NCBI RefSeq assembly: GCF_030247195.1
Contig: NC_080671.1
Span: 35,376,343 to 35,440,342 of the forward strand
Origin: Topomyia yanbarensis
Taxonomy: Eukaryota > Arthropoda > Insecta > Diptera > Culicidae
DNA length: 64,000 nucleotides
Reading direction: 5' to 3'
The notes beneath the pieces are model-generated. The model was not told where the DNA came from, did not search any database, and worked only from the letters and a program-made list of their open reading frames with translations. The translations under genes were made by a program, and so were the position numbers. Every line of letters starts with the position of its first letter. Position 1 is the stretch's first letter. Shown piece by piece: positions 36,314-48,439 of this stretch.

Positions 36314-37067
36314 TCAGCTACCAGACCCCAGTAACAAAAAAAAAATCGTTCTTCAGACCCCCCGGTTAATTTTCGAATAACCAGAATTTCTTTAGTTTAA
36401 GTTAGTCTATAGATTGAAGCTATATTTGCAGATTTTCTGGTATGATAATTGCTTTTACTGTAAAGATCAGGCCCGTAGCCAGGATTTTGTTTCTGGAGGG
36501 GCTAAAAGTATGCAATTTTAATAGTGTTTGCGACTTGAGATGATCGAGCAAGTTGCAAACCAAAATGAGGCGCAGGAGACAACAAATTGAATTGTCATCG
36601 CAAAGGTTCGTTTTCGGAAATGCAGTTACTCTCCAATTCCATTTACATCGCGATCGATGCCAAAATTTGCGTAAACGGCTCAATCCACTAGCTTAACGAA
36701 GCCATGGATCTATCATATATTTACAATGCGTAAAACTTAAAACAAATTTTTTTAAGTAGGTGCGCCAGATCACGCACATGTAACTTGCTATTTTACATAG
36801 AGATCTTTCATCTCGGAGAATCATTCTCGATGTCGTTATCAGCATCGCTCATGTGTTCAAATCTTCTTCCTTGTTTCAGCCCCTCGGATAACAAGCCGTC
36901 TTTGGTATTAGCTTCCTGTTGGCTCTTTTTTTTTGGGGGGGGGGGGGGTACCAGACGCAGCTTTTAACTAATATGTTTGTCTTGGCTATGAGCACCGCTG
37001 GTTTTAGACTGATTACGTTTTGGTGTCTTTGTTGTTTCATCATACATTGCACCTGTGTGTATATTAA
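36314..37067. other. Intergenic DNA; G14 homopolymer at 36935
   Basis: No gene is supported. A run of 14 G follows a run of 9 T. Confidence 0.5.
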
Positions 37068-39116
37068 ACTGGTTCAATTTTTGACTTTTAGCTCCACCAG
37101 GCTTTACTGATTTCTTTTATGGACCTTAGTAATTGTGCAAATTTTGGTACCGATCGGTTGCGTCTACGGACCCTCCAAAAATTTCAAAGTTTATATGGAA
37201 ATTAGTATGGAAAATCGGTTAAAATTGAAAATAAATTCTTGAAAAATCACCTCATCAATCAATTCATGACAACACTATATATTTATAAAGGTATTCTTCT
37301 ACTGAACACAATCGTAAAACATTGCAAGTTTGTGAAAATTCGCTGAGAAAAGTTATTAACTAAAGAAGAGGCATGACTTCAAAACAAGTGGATTTTATTA
37401 TTAATCATAGCAACCCTGCTTCAATAGTTATACAAGTGTAAACTAGGCTTACCACCCACCGCTCCCGTATGGTAGATGCAGATTTTCAAACAGGGTTGCT
37501 ATGATTAATAATAAAATTCACTTGTTTTGAAGTCATGCAGCTTCTTTAGTTAATAACTTTTCCCAGCGAATTTTCATAAACTTACAATGTTCCACAAATG
37601 TGTTCAGTCGAAGAATACCTTTATAAATATATAGTGTTCTCACGAATTGATTGATGAGGTGATTTTTTAGAAATTTATTTTCAATTTTAACCGATTTTCC
37701 ATACTAATTTCCATACAAACTTTGAAATTTTTGGAGGGTCCGTAGACACAACCGATCGGTAGGGGAATTATGGTTAAAACCGACACCTTAAGCTTTACAA
37801 TTTTTTTAAGTTGCCACAAAACCAATAAAATTATAGTTTTTATGCAGAATTCTTCTTCAGAAAATTCTTAACAAGACTTAATTTTTTCAGCGCTTCAAAA
37901 AATTAATTTCATTAAAAATTATTGGTTGTAAAACTTGGAAAACAGTGACTTTTTGTAGGCACTGCGGGTAAAGCCGACACCCTATAGGGGTAAGATCGAC
38001 ACCCCCTTTAATTTATTTTCTCTCCACTTTATTAAAATCTTTATCTTTATTAAAAATGAGATATATGCGTGAATAATAAAGTGTGAGTATGTATGATGCA
38101 AATATGTGCTTTTTATTGCTTCATCATGTAGTGAGGGGGAGAAAGTTCGAAAGCGTAGTACTATAAATAAGAGTATTTTATGCTATAGGATTATTTATTG
38201 ATGAGTATTTCCAAATAATCCTTGCGCACATCATTGCAACCTCCAGTGTCATATTATTTCGTAAGAGAAGATTTGCAAGCGTTCTACGTTCTGCTAATTG
38301 GATTCATTCACTTATAAGTGACACACACACTTCTTAGTAAAACTATCTTTTTCAGATTTGATTTTTCGGTCTCTGATCATCAACGATCTATTGGGGTATA
38401 CATAAGATCATTGTCTCATTGTGATAAAGTTCGTCTATGACAAACCAAGAGAACACTAGAAATTCGGTTTGATGAGCTTTTTGCAGAAATAGCAACAGCT
38501 TCGATAGAATCAGATAAGCAAAAATTGCAATTTTTGATTTTTAAAGAGACTTACAAGAAATAAACACAATAAAAGTATTTCCGTGCATTTCTGTTGATAC
38601 TATAGTGTTCTAATAGGCTAATTGAAGTGTCACAAAGATCCCCAGTATTTTGAAATGAATCGCAAGTATACACAACCATCTTAACAGCGTGTCGGTTTTA
38701 CCCTAACCATAGGGTGTCGGTTTTACCCCAACAGCGCACATTTTTTTATAAAAGCGATTAAAAATATTGAATTTCTCAAACTCGTCTTCAATGCACCTAG
38801 TTGATCATAGGACAGGCCGATAATAATAGGTACTGAAAAATGTGGTGATTTGAAAAGCTTTTGTTCGGTTAAAACCTTAAAATCTACCAACGAAATTTAA
38901 CATCCAGACGAGTATGAACGCTGCTGTCGTATGTTTTGTTTATTTTTATAAGCATTTTTATAAAAATTTGATTTCTAGGAAATGTTGTGGGGTGTCGGTT
39001 TTACCCACAGTGTCGGTTTTTCCCACAATTCCCCTACCAAAATTTGAACAATTACTAAGGGCCATAAAAGGATTCAGTAAAGCCAGGTGGAGCTAAAAGT
39101 TAAAAATTGAACCAGT
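37068..39116. mobile_element. Large foldback element, right arm split by an insertion
   Basis: The left arm 37068-37418 (351 bp) is the reverse complement of the right arm, which is in two pieces, 37491-37761 and 39037-39116. The loop is 37419-37490. Arm identity is high over the whole length. No coding capacity. Removing 37762-39034 plus one TA restores a continuous palindrome. Confidence 0.92.
37762..39034. mobile_element. TA-flanked 1.27-kb non-autonomous element, CCGACACC repeats
   Basis: The ends GGGGAATTATGG and CCACAATTCCCC are inverted repeats, with TA duplicated outside. Subterminal AAAACCGACACC / GGTGTCGGTTTTACCC motifs occur near 37780, 37967, 37992, 38691, 38715, 38991 and 39010. 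Clustered, oppositely oriented motifs at the two ends look like transposase-binding sites. No transposase ORF was found. Confidence 0.88.
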
Positions 39117-39307
39117 CTAGTGTATATATACAATCATGTAAAGCGACTAAAATGTTGCTACTGATAGCAACATTAGGTTCCTCATGATAAAATTACCTAA
39201 GAGCGAATGATTGAAGCTAAAATTGATACATATTGATGTAACTAATAAAGTTATATGTGATCGGCATCTGACCAAAATAGACGATTGAATGAGGTAGATT
39301 ACTTTAA

Positions 39308-40365
39308 GGAGAGGTTTTTAATTCAACTGACCAAAATTTGGAATTCTTTGTGAGGCAATGAAAAATTATAGAAGAAAATGGTTTTAGGATTCAAAAAACT
39401 TATATTTTCGTCTGCATTTAACATTTTTTTTCAAAAAACAAAATGGCGCCCGTGGTGACGTTTTGTCTAAGGTTAGGTGCGCATGGAATACCAAAACTGC
39501 GTATAGCCTGGTGCTTTAAGATCGATCTGAAACACAAAACTAATAATAAGGCTCTAAAGTAAACTAAATTTATTGGAGGAATGATGTAAGAATGGGTAAA
39601 ATACTTCAAATTGGTTGTAATGGTGCAAATGCAAACTTTGAGATCGATTTTTAACCGTTTTTTTCACTTTTAGGCTTCACTAAAAACGGTGAATACGAAT
39701 AATTTATAGATTTTATGGGTCATTCCTCCAACAAAAAAGTTTTTTCTTTCAAGAGGTCAAAAGATGAAGACTTAAAAACTTTTGAGAACACGTTCAAAGT
39801 TTTGAGCGTATTTTCGATGAATTATTCGTGGTAGAATGTCAATACTACATAGAATTATGGGTTTTGGACATCGCTGATTGCGAATCTGGAGTTTTTAAAA
39901 AATTCAAAATAGCCGATCCAATATGGCGAACCCCTACTAAAAATAAGTGGTATTTCAGCCAAAATCGACAAATGAAGGTTTTGTGGTTTATAAACGAGAA
40001 TTTGAGTTAATATGTATTAAAATACAAAAAACTGCGATTCTAATATGGTCGACCAAAATATGGCTAACAATGTTCTTGACTGTGGTTGTTTGATTACTCA
40101 CGTTTAGTCTGCGATGCCTCTACAGATCAAGCCGTGAAATACGTTCTCGAGACCTATACACTGTACTTTTCTACCTGAAGAACGTGTCTCAAACCGAGAG
40201 CGTCCCATGGCGGCCAGAACGTCGCTCCGAACAATGGCCTGTAGGAACTTGTTTGATGCGCGAATCGAAAAACGCGTTTAACACAATATAGTAGACACCA
40301 AAAACCTTTCAAAAAATGCTAAGAAAAAAATCTATTTTTTGCTAATTTTCAATTAAAACCTCCCC
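39308..40365. mobile_element. TTAA-flanked 1.06-kb non-autonomous element
   Basis: TTAA lies at 39304-39307 and 40366-40369. The inner ends GGAGAGGTTTTTAATTC and CAATTAAAACCTCCCC are inverted repeats. A TTAA target suggests piggyBac-type mobilisation. The interior has no transposase. Confidence 0.75.
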
Positions 40366-40859
40366 TTAAACATTTTGTCTTATACTACTATATACGTACT
40401 CAATTCTTGCTAACATGAAAACACCTCATGACTAGATTCGCAAACCGTTTAACTTCTATTGAATACCTGCATAAGTAATCATCTGTTGTTTATGATTGTA
40501 GTAATCAATACCGGTCTAGAATTGATTTTAGAAATTTTATCGCGAAGTCTTCTATATAATATCTTCTACAACATTTTCGCGTAAAGATGTTCGAACCAGT
40601 CCTTGAGTATCCACTAAACGGATGTATTACAAGCTATTTAGGAGTAGCCAAAATTGCGTAAAATTTTTTTCAGAAACTTCGGGAGTTTTTTTAAAAACAC
40701 GCCAAATTGCAAAATATCAAATTAGGAGTTGCATTTTGAAATAGAATACTTCTAACGTTTCAATATAGGGGTCCCGTTTCAAAATTTTCTGCCGGAATCT
40801 TACCCGATTTTTGAAGGCTAATATATTATAGATATCTGCCGTTGCACTGAATGAAAAAA

Positions 40860-41180
40860 TAAGATTATTGCGCTATCTGATTGGAAATATATACAACAAT
40901 TTTGTATCCAATTCCGTAGAATCTACAATTACTAAAAATAACGGAAATAATGGATTTTATAAAAGCAATAAGTGTCTGATCCATGATTGGTCGGTACATT
41001 TCGACCAAGCAGCGCGCGTTGCTAGGACTGCCCCATTGTAATCCAATGAACCTCGACACGTATAAAAAGGGAACATAAGAAAAATTCGTTAGTTTGTGTT
41101 CTGACGTTGAAAGCGTAGCAGCTGCTGCGTCAAGTACGTGTTCAGATAAATTAGATAATTATGATTTTCTGTTGATGATT
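40860..41180 (+). promoter_or_regulatory. Orphan TATA promoter, histone-spacer-like
   Basis: ATTGG/CCAAT elements at 40984 and 41043 precede TATAAAAAGG at 41061, with a possible start about 30 bp later (TTAGTTTG, 41089). No ORF follows. 40900-40975 resembles 48330-48395 near the histone pseudogene (both have ATTCCGTAGA...AAAAGCA words), suggesting histone-cluster spacer origin; this is inference. Confidence 0.4.
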
Positions 41181-41324
41181 TGATATGAGTTACTTCGTAA
41201 AGCTTATTTACGAGTTTATAGAGCATTTTTACACTACACGATGAAACTTAAAATACTCGGTCCTCGGGGCAAACTGGGAAAAACTTTTACGTATCATCTT
41301 GCTATAATAACGATCCGTAAAACC

Positions 41325-41827
41325 AGGTTAAGGCTCAAGTTACCTCAAGGCTTGGTAGTATGCGTAAGAAAAATTGTGTTCAGCTTTGCCACCAGATTAT
41401 CCCTTTAAACCTTTTCAAAACTCTAAAAGAAGAATATCAGTCGATTTATTAGATCATCACGATTCAATTCATGCAAAATACCTGCTGGAAAAACCATCGG
41501 CTTAGCTGGATGGTGCTTTTGAAAAAGTGGCTGTGATTTTTTATCACACTACCACACCGAGCTGGGGTACGTAACACAACTGCGCAATGAAAAAACCACA
41601 GCCACTTTTTCAAAAGCACCATTTAGCTAAGCCGATGGTTTTTCCAGCAGGTATTTTGCATGAATTGAATCGTGATGATCTAATAAATCGACTGATATTC
41701 TTATTTTAGAGTTTTAAAAAGGTTTAAATGGATAATCCGGTGGCAAAGCTGAACACAATTTTTCCAACGCACACTACCAAGCGTTCAATTCTAACACATG
41801 CTTAAAAAAGGTAACTTGAACCTTAAT
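41325..41827. mobile_element. Foldback element family F, copy 1
   Basis: Arms of about 220 bp share GGTTAAGGCTCAAGTTACC, AATTGTGTTCAGCTTTGCCA, AAAACCATCGGCTTAGCT and GGTGCTTTTGAAAAAGTGGC with their complements, around a 45-bp loop. Related pieces are at 47222-47330 (one arm) and 49050-49380. Non-coding. Confidence 0.85.
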
Positions 41828-42384
41828 TGTATAACACATTAAGACCGGCTTATTTTATGTGCGACTAAATGACGCAATGCGCATTTTACTTATTTTGTTT
41901 GCGAATATCGCGGCTCAACAAGTGAAAAGCTCCATTAAAAGTATTGTCCTGGTACTGCATTCGTTGTCGATTGTCATACGTGACTGTTGCAGGGTTATTG
42001 CAAAAGGTTATGCAATTATTAAGTTTCCAGAACAATTTTTCTAGTTTAGATTAAAAGGATGGATAGATAATGTCAGAGACATAACCGAAATGAAGTAGCA
42101 TACACTTTAGGCTTTTAATACAAATGCTGCAATTTTTACTAATGTCTGAAAGGTTTTATTAAAATAAGTTATTTCGGTATTTCTAATGAAAATAACGAAA
42201 TAATGGTAAAATTATATTCGATTTTCTGCTGTTGCTAAATGAATTGTTTCACTCTCATTAAATGCTCTTTTCAGAGTTACCATATACACATATTCGAATA
42301 TTTTAGATTTCGATGTACATGTACCGATATTTCGGTGTTTCCATTAGAAATAACGAAATATCTGGTTTTAATGCAACCTACCAG

Positions 42385-43125
42385 TCAAAATTGATTTGGC
42401 ATCAAAAATATGAAATCAACGCTTTTTTGTGAAAAGGGCGATACTTACAAATGTAAACATAAGGCTTTTTTTCATACATGCGAATGAGGGCTTTGAAACG
42501 CAACAAATTAACCTAAAAATTTGTATTCTACGATATTGATTTCTTAAACTACAGCAAAACATACAACGGGCGAAACTGTATTTTTGTTTGTTTATTTAAA
42601 GTTTCGCCCTTCACGCTCCACGCAAACAAAAAGGCGATACTTTTTTTGCTAGCAGTTTAGAGGCGAAACTGTTATTTTCGTATTTTTTTAGGATTATCAA
42701 GCTGATACCAGCTGTAAATAGTAACAATGATCGCTATTGAAAAAACACGGACGAAATCGGTGGTGTAGAACGGTAGTTATTGTAAAAAAACGTAAGGGCG
42801 ATACTTCAATGCTGATAGGTGGGACCGAAAAAGTAAACAATCGCCAAAGGGGTGATACTATCATTTTGTCAATTTCAATAGCAAAAACAAATTTTAATTT
42901 AATAATTTCAAATACTTTATGAAGTTTTTGGTTTAAATCACTGAATCATGCAATCTAGGATGTAAAAAACACAATAGTTCTTAAATAGGAAATAAAACCA
43001 AGTCTGAAAATATTCACTGTTGATTTTCTTTGAATGGTATCACTGCTAGTATCGCCCTATTCAAGAAAAAGCGTTGAAATCGATTTCTGTGATTTAAAAG
43101 AATTCCCCATCGGTGATTTTTAACA
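42385..43125. mobile_element. Probable non-autonomous element with GGCGATAC / GGCGAAACTG repeats
   Basis: The left GAAATCAACGCTTTTTTGTG...GGGCGATAC is mirrored at the right by GTATCGCCC...AAAAGCGTTGAAATC. GGGCGATAC or GGCGAAACTG occurs at about 42438, 42569, 42601 (inverted), 42643, 42662, 42797 and 43051 (inverted). No transposase ORF is present. Confidence 0.6.
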
Positions 43126-43652
43126 GGTAAAAATTTTTGAGCCCTGACGATTTTTCGGCACCTTTTATGATATCCGATTAAGCATAAATTTTTCAAAGTT
43201 ACGTTTTTCGAACTGAATCAAAGTACACGAAATACTATTTCAATGACGAACTGAAGGGAAACTGTTATTTTCGTAATTACTAACGATTACAGAAAGTTTA
43301 ATTAGTTAAGCACCAGTTCTTATAAAGACGTCTGCACGTATTTCAGCTGAGTACCCGTAATATCGCGTCACAGATCACAACGTATTTACCTCAATTTTAC
43401 GCCTGATATCAACACATTGTGGCCCAGCTTTGAATGTGAACAGTAAACATAATAGTTTTCACAGGCACCGAATTCGCACGGGCATATCATAAGCTCGCAC
43501 AAAGCTCCTACGATCGCAAATATATCGGAAAGAAAAGGCTTTCTCCGGTCCATTCTCGGTGCAGACCTTGACCGTGCAACATCTTTCGCTTGCGATCGGT
43601 TCCGCAACTTCGAGTTTGTCGTTCGGTACCCGTTGAAGTCTTTCGTGCTATC

Positions 43653-44121
43653 AGTTCGTGCACAACCCGTCAGACACGTGGATCGCGTCCAAAAGTAAAG
43701 CAAATAAGCAACATTTCATCGCATAGAAGTGATCCTACGGATAATTGATTGTGTAGTGAGCAATGTTTTTCTGTTTGTCCAATGTTACGTGTCTGGCATT
43801 AAAGTAGACTTTGTTGAGTGAGTTTGAGTGGACGAAGAAACGGATCGATAGAGCTGCCTGCATTTAACTATATGTATAGCGAAAAACAGATCAGCGGACC
43901 ATTGCAATAACGGATCAGTCGTAGAACGAGAAATTGAAACAAATTGGATTAGCTGTATAGAAGAAGCAAACCAGATTCGGCGTCATAAAAACAGAGGAAT
44001 TGCTGAGCACATTAGCAGGCGGTGCGGGAAGGAAGATAATAAGGAAGGCCCCCGACAATCGAGTGGCCACCGAGAACAATTATTTTCGATTCATATTGTT
44101 GTTCTCATTACGCTTCGAAAG
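43653..44121 (+). promoter_or_regulatory. Inr-DPE core promoter and candidate non-coding first exon
   Basis: TCAGTT at 43651 gives an initiator A at 43653. GGATC at 43680-43684 is exactly +28 to +32 and fits the RGWYV DPE consensus. There is no TATA box. Downstream, 469 bp of comparatively GC-rich sequence with only short ORFs ends in AAAG|GTATGT at 44121/44122, a good donor. This fits the 5' UTR exon of a gene whose coding exons lie beyond the window or are unrecognised. Confidence 0.45.
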
Positions 44122-45773
44122 GTATGTTTGCTCAGACTTGTTTCTTCTTTCGCCGGTAGTTAGTCGTTGAATAGTTCAATCTAGGTTCAACCTCATCCTA
44201 TATATGAAAAAACGAATGTACCGTGCAAGATTTATAGGCATAGCGATGAATAGGAATGGTACATATATCTTGCGCGACTTATATGGACAGCATGTGCATT
44301 GAGTTCACGTATTTTCATATGCTTGCAAACAGGCACGGGATAGATGGTACATCATCGATAAGAGTCCTCTGCATCCATTCGGCTCGTTGTTTCGCGTTTC
44401 GCAGCCAAATCGCTGAATGGATTCGGATCGAGGTCGATGAGTTGGGCAGACGAAAAGAAACAGAAGGGAAGTGTACTCACTTTTTGGGGGAATCCTCTCT
44501 CGATGGTTATAAGTTATTTTACCACTTTCATCCCATCAACTTCGCATGGTTCTCTTCATATTTCTTAAAGTTCAGCTGAATTCGCCACTTTAAAGGTAGA
44601 AATAGTATGACTTTGGCAATATCAATGCCACAGTACAAGAAATAATTGTATTTTTTGAAACAAATATCGTTTAAAATCCAAGCTCACCAGAAATATTTAG
44701 GATTGTTAGTGTTAATGTGAATGAAAACTCGACTTGAAAGAGCAGTTTTTATTTGTTAAAACAAGGAAGCCGAATCTTAACAACACTTACAGCTGGTTCA
44801 TTCGAAAAGCTCATGTTTCTGATCTGCAGCCAAAGTTCCCTTTTCCCATTAACCGATAACAGCTCGTCATTTCTTGAATTACGTTCGTACAAATTCGTCG
44901 TATTGTCCAAATTCGTCGCTTTACCATAAAAATAGTTCACATGAGATGTTGATGCTATTGCTGAGGGGTTTTCGGCAACTTGATAAAAAACGAAAGAAAA
45001 GTTGACTTGAATATATACAAGTACTATGCTATATTCCTCCCTAAGGAGACAAAAATGGACAAACACCAATATTTCTCCCAAAGGCGATTTTTTGTTGTTG
45101 AACCACTCTCTTTACGTGAAGGGCACAAATCCTAATTTAATAAAGTCAAGGGTTGCGATCCGAGTTCGTCTCATCAGAATCCGACACTAACTTATTGCCG
45201 GAATATAATAGTTAGAAGAAGCCTTTTATGCGGCCGTACAAATAATAAGGAACATACGTGTTTTGTTACTATATGGAAAATGGTTCAGAATTTTAAAAAT
45301 ATAAATGTACTAATGTAACCCTTTTCAAATTATATTAAATACTAGAAACTGAAACGTGTCCAAATTTCCCTCTATATATCTGTTTTCGGCCCTGTTCCCC
45401 TATGAGCACGCGCCAGTAACTCATAGCTAGTCAGGCTGTTCTTAGTCAGTTGGTAGCGGAACGTATACAATTATTGCTGTGTTCATAATTTTATTATTGA
45501 TTGCACCCTACAACTGCGTTATTGATATAGCATTTACTGCGCGAGTAATTCTGAGCCCTATACAGCAGTGAATATAAGGGCAATACAACTAGGGAGTGAG
45601 CAGTTTGTTCCGTTTCGTGAAAACACTAGTGTTTATCGATATGTTTTTAATTGACTAACGTTGTTTTTGAGATACCGTTAATAGTATTTGTTTTGTGCTT
45701 ATCAAATAAACGAACTGAATAAAAAATAGTACCTTTTTAAACGCGATCAACAATGTTAGACTTTGCGGCTTCA
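44122..45773. other. Possible intron / intergenic DNA
   Basis: If the 43653 promoter is real this is intronic on the plus strand. One minus-strand candidate exon (44791-44978) is listed separately. Nothing else is supported. Confidence 0.4.
44791..44978 (-). CDS. Candidate internal coding exon (unrecognised)
   Basis: On the minus strand a pyrimidine tract ending TTTTTTATCAAG precedes 188 nt of open frame ending AGCT|GTAAGTG, a strong donor. The translation (AENPSAIAS, YERNSRNDELLS, KRELWLQIRNMSF) has a normal protein composition but matches no family I know. No neighbouring exon was found. It could be chance. Confidence 0.25.
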
Positions 45774-46021
45774 AGGAACCATTAATAAATTACGTCACAC
45801 TGTGTGGGGGGGGGGGGGTATTGTGACAAAAAGTGACATGTTGTGACATTTGGGGGAGGGGGTGGGGTTAAGCTTGAACGATACGTAATATGTTTTAGTG
45901 CAGATTTTTTTACTGAATTTGTTACGTACTAGGGAAGGGGGGATAAAGAAATTTGTGAGAAATTATTACATGGGAGCAGGGGAGAGTCAATTTTTGCGTT
46001 ACGTAATTTATGGATGGTCCC
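45774..46021. mobile_element. MITE with GGACCAT...ATAAATTACGT ends and G-rich interior
   Basis: The left GGAACCATTAATAAATTACG and right ACGTAATTTATGGATGGTCC are inverted repeats. The interior has a G13 run and GGGGGAGGGGGTGGGG. This terminus type is widespread in insect genomes (from memory). Confidence 0.8.
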
Positions 46022-46229
46022 CATAAAACTTTGGATTCGGTATTGATATTCGGTAATATTTAAACTATTGAAATTCCGTTTCATAAAGGTTAGTATTTCG
46101 CCGTTCCCTGGCCAAGCATCTTGCCACTGATAAAATAAAATCGTAAATAGAACGAATATTATTATACAATGCACGAATCCGTTCGTCGTTTTCTGCAGCG
46201 AAGCATATTCGTGCTTTGTTAATGCAATG

Positions 46230-46620
46230 GAGACCCGATTTTATCAACTCCCGATTTTGTCTACCCCCAATTTTATCAGCTTCATATGAAAACTAATAGT
46301 TGGTAGTTTGATGGGCTCTAGCAGATGAACTAAATTGAATTCGAGTAAATCCTTTCTTGGGCATATATTTCTTATCTTAGAGATCCGAAAAATGCAAAAA
46401 TAAAAATATTATTTTTTTTTAAATTTTGCACTGTCAGACCCCCTTAAGGGGAACTTAAAGTAAATCATTAGAAAAGGTTGCAAGGCTATATCTTAGGAAC
46501 AAAGAAGAATATTTTAAGAGCTTCGGTTTATTAAAAAGACAAGAATATATGTCCAGATTTTATCAATGTCCCTGGTTTATCAGTTTAAAATTCGCCAAGG
46601 TGCTGATAAAAACGGGTCTT
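46230..46620. mobile_element. MITE with GACCCGATTTTATCA ends
   Basis: AGACCCGATTTTATCA at the left and TGATAAAAACGGGTCT at the right are inverted repeats. TTTTATCA motifs repeat subterminally. Non-coding. Confidence 0.7.
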
Positions 46621-46778
46621 TACTGTAGTTGGTTTCGTTCATTTAATGGTCTAAAAACACTGGCTTGATGAAAGATAATTTTCAGCCATTTTAAATTTTT
46701 AGTGTACATTACACGAAATTCATCATAGAAAACGAAGCTATTTTTCTGGATTGCAACGAAATGTTTCGTTATTTTAGC

Positions 46779-46827
46779 ACATGTTTGTATACATGTTTGT
46801 ATACATGTTTGTATACATGTTTGTATC
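46779..46827. repeat. 12-bp tandem repeat, four copies
   Basis: Four copies of ATGTTTGTATAC-type units in direct array, the last incomplete. Confidence 0.9.
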
Positions 46828-47221
46828 ACCGAACAAAATTTTCGTATATTTTTTCATTCGATCTTTAGCGATCGATATTTGACAACCTCGATTTTTTTAT
46901 ATGAAAGAGATCGATCTGACAAAACAGAGATCGAAGTAGACTGTGACCGACGAAAGACGTGAAAATCTTTGACACGTGTTCAATTTATGCTCCAGAAATT
47001 CAAATGAATAGGATATAAAGTGATAGAAAATTTTAAATCTACAAACGAATTCGTTGGGGTTATACAACATATAGATAGATCAGGTGCATCAGGTAGTGGA
47101 TAGTGATTAAGAAGCTTACAGCAAATGTGCAGTGGATTCGTCGGAATAATATTCAATAAGAGCTGGTACGCTGCTGAGCAGGGTACTTTCTGTCCCGCTA
47201 AGTACACTTACACTCCCGTGT

Positions 47222-47330
47222 GTTAGAGTTGAACGCTTGGTAGTGTGCGTGGGAAGAATTGTGTTCAGCTTTGCCACCGGATTATTCATTTAAACCTTTT
47301 CAAGACTCTAAAAGAGGAATGTCAGTCGAT
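47222..47330. mobile_element. Foldback family F, single-arm fragment
   Basis: AATTGTGTTCAGCTTTGCCA and AAACCTTTTCAAGACTC match the left arm of the 41325 copy. The other arm is missing. Confidence 0.75.
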
Positions 47331-47572
47331 TTTGACGTAGGACTTACGTCTTTCTTTACTATACTGGGTGTGATTTCAAAATTTTCAAAACGGATGCGTT
47401 ACGTACACTTTTAACCTTAATAACTTTTCTCCTACTAAAGGAATTACTAATATTGTTTCATAAATCGAAAGGAAAACGTTCAACGCTTGCTATTGATACC
47501 TTGTTTGCTATGTAAAACTTGTTTAAAAAGTTCAAAAACTACTTTTAATGCGAATCAACATTAATGCTAGAA

Positions 47573-48002
47573 CCTATAAATATGGGTTTCACAGTTTTTC
47601 TTAAAGCCAGACGTGTCTAAGCCACAGAGCAGAACACACGTACGTGTGCTGCTCAACGAGAAGCTGCATTTGGACTACCAACCAAATCATAGCTACTACC
47701 TTATCGCTGCCAACCAAGAACTGTCGTCGTCCTGCGTGAAATTCATCGCTCTCAGAAGTGGACAGAGTTACTAATTCGCAAGCTGCTCTTCCAGTGCCTG
47801 GTTCGTGAGATTGCACAGCATTTCAAAACCGATCTACTCTTCCGGAGCTCAGCCGTAATGGCCCTCTAAGAAGCCAGCGAGGCCTGCCTGGTTAGTTTGT
47901 TGGAAGATACCAATCTGTGCGCTATCCATACCAAGCGAATAATCATCATACCGAGCGGGAAACGGCGAAATAATATTCACAACAAACCGTTCTTATTAGA
48001 AC
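47573..48002 (+). pseudogene. Histone H3 pseudogene with TATA box and 3' stem-loop
   Basis: 47732-47955 reads in one frame as [18 protein letters not shown], then [40 protein letters not shown] and TKRIIIIPS, the C-terminal two thirds of histone H3 with about one residue in four changed. A TAA at 47867 replaces the Gln after SSAVMAL. The N-terminal third (about 47633-47731) is recognisable at DNA level only and is frameshifted. TATAAATA at 47573 lies upstream, and GTTCT-TATT-AGAAC at 47989-48002 matches the position and shape of the replication-dependent histone mRNA 3' stem-loop. Retaining promoter and 3' signal points to a DNA-level copy of a cluster gene rather than a retrocopy. It is not functional. 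Confidence 0.85.
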
Positions 48003-48439
48003 CACAAAATCGTTCTCAGAAGAATTACAATTGAAATTTCCATTTCGTGCTTTGGAAAATAACTTCCCTCTTATCGGGTTAGTTATTTTCTATACTAATA
48101 TCCGAAAAATGTACGATAAAACTAATAAACTGACCAATTGGACGGAAGCAAGAAAATATCTACTAAAATTTGAGTCAGAAAAGTGACATTGACCGAAAAA
48201 TGCTTGCTTCGATCGTGTCTAAGTGTTTGGCTGCTGAAGTTGCCGATTTGTTTTCCAACGTCAATTATTTGCGCTGTGCTGTACGGAACAAACAGATTTT
48301 TGCGCGATTCGTTGGGAAATAATCAAAACAATTGTGTAGTAGATTCCGTAGATTTTACCGTAAATTTTAATAGATTTTGTAAAAGCATTAATTAGCCTGC
48401 TTTTATTGGTGGTTTTTGCAAATCTTTCAAGAACATTAG

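Noticed and set aside
43386..43703. 105-codon minus-strand ORF
   Set aside because: Overlaps the Inr-DPE promoter on the other strand and shows no recognisable domain.
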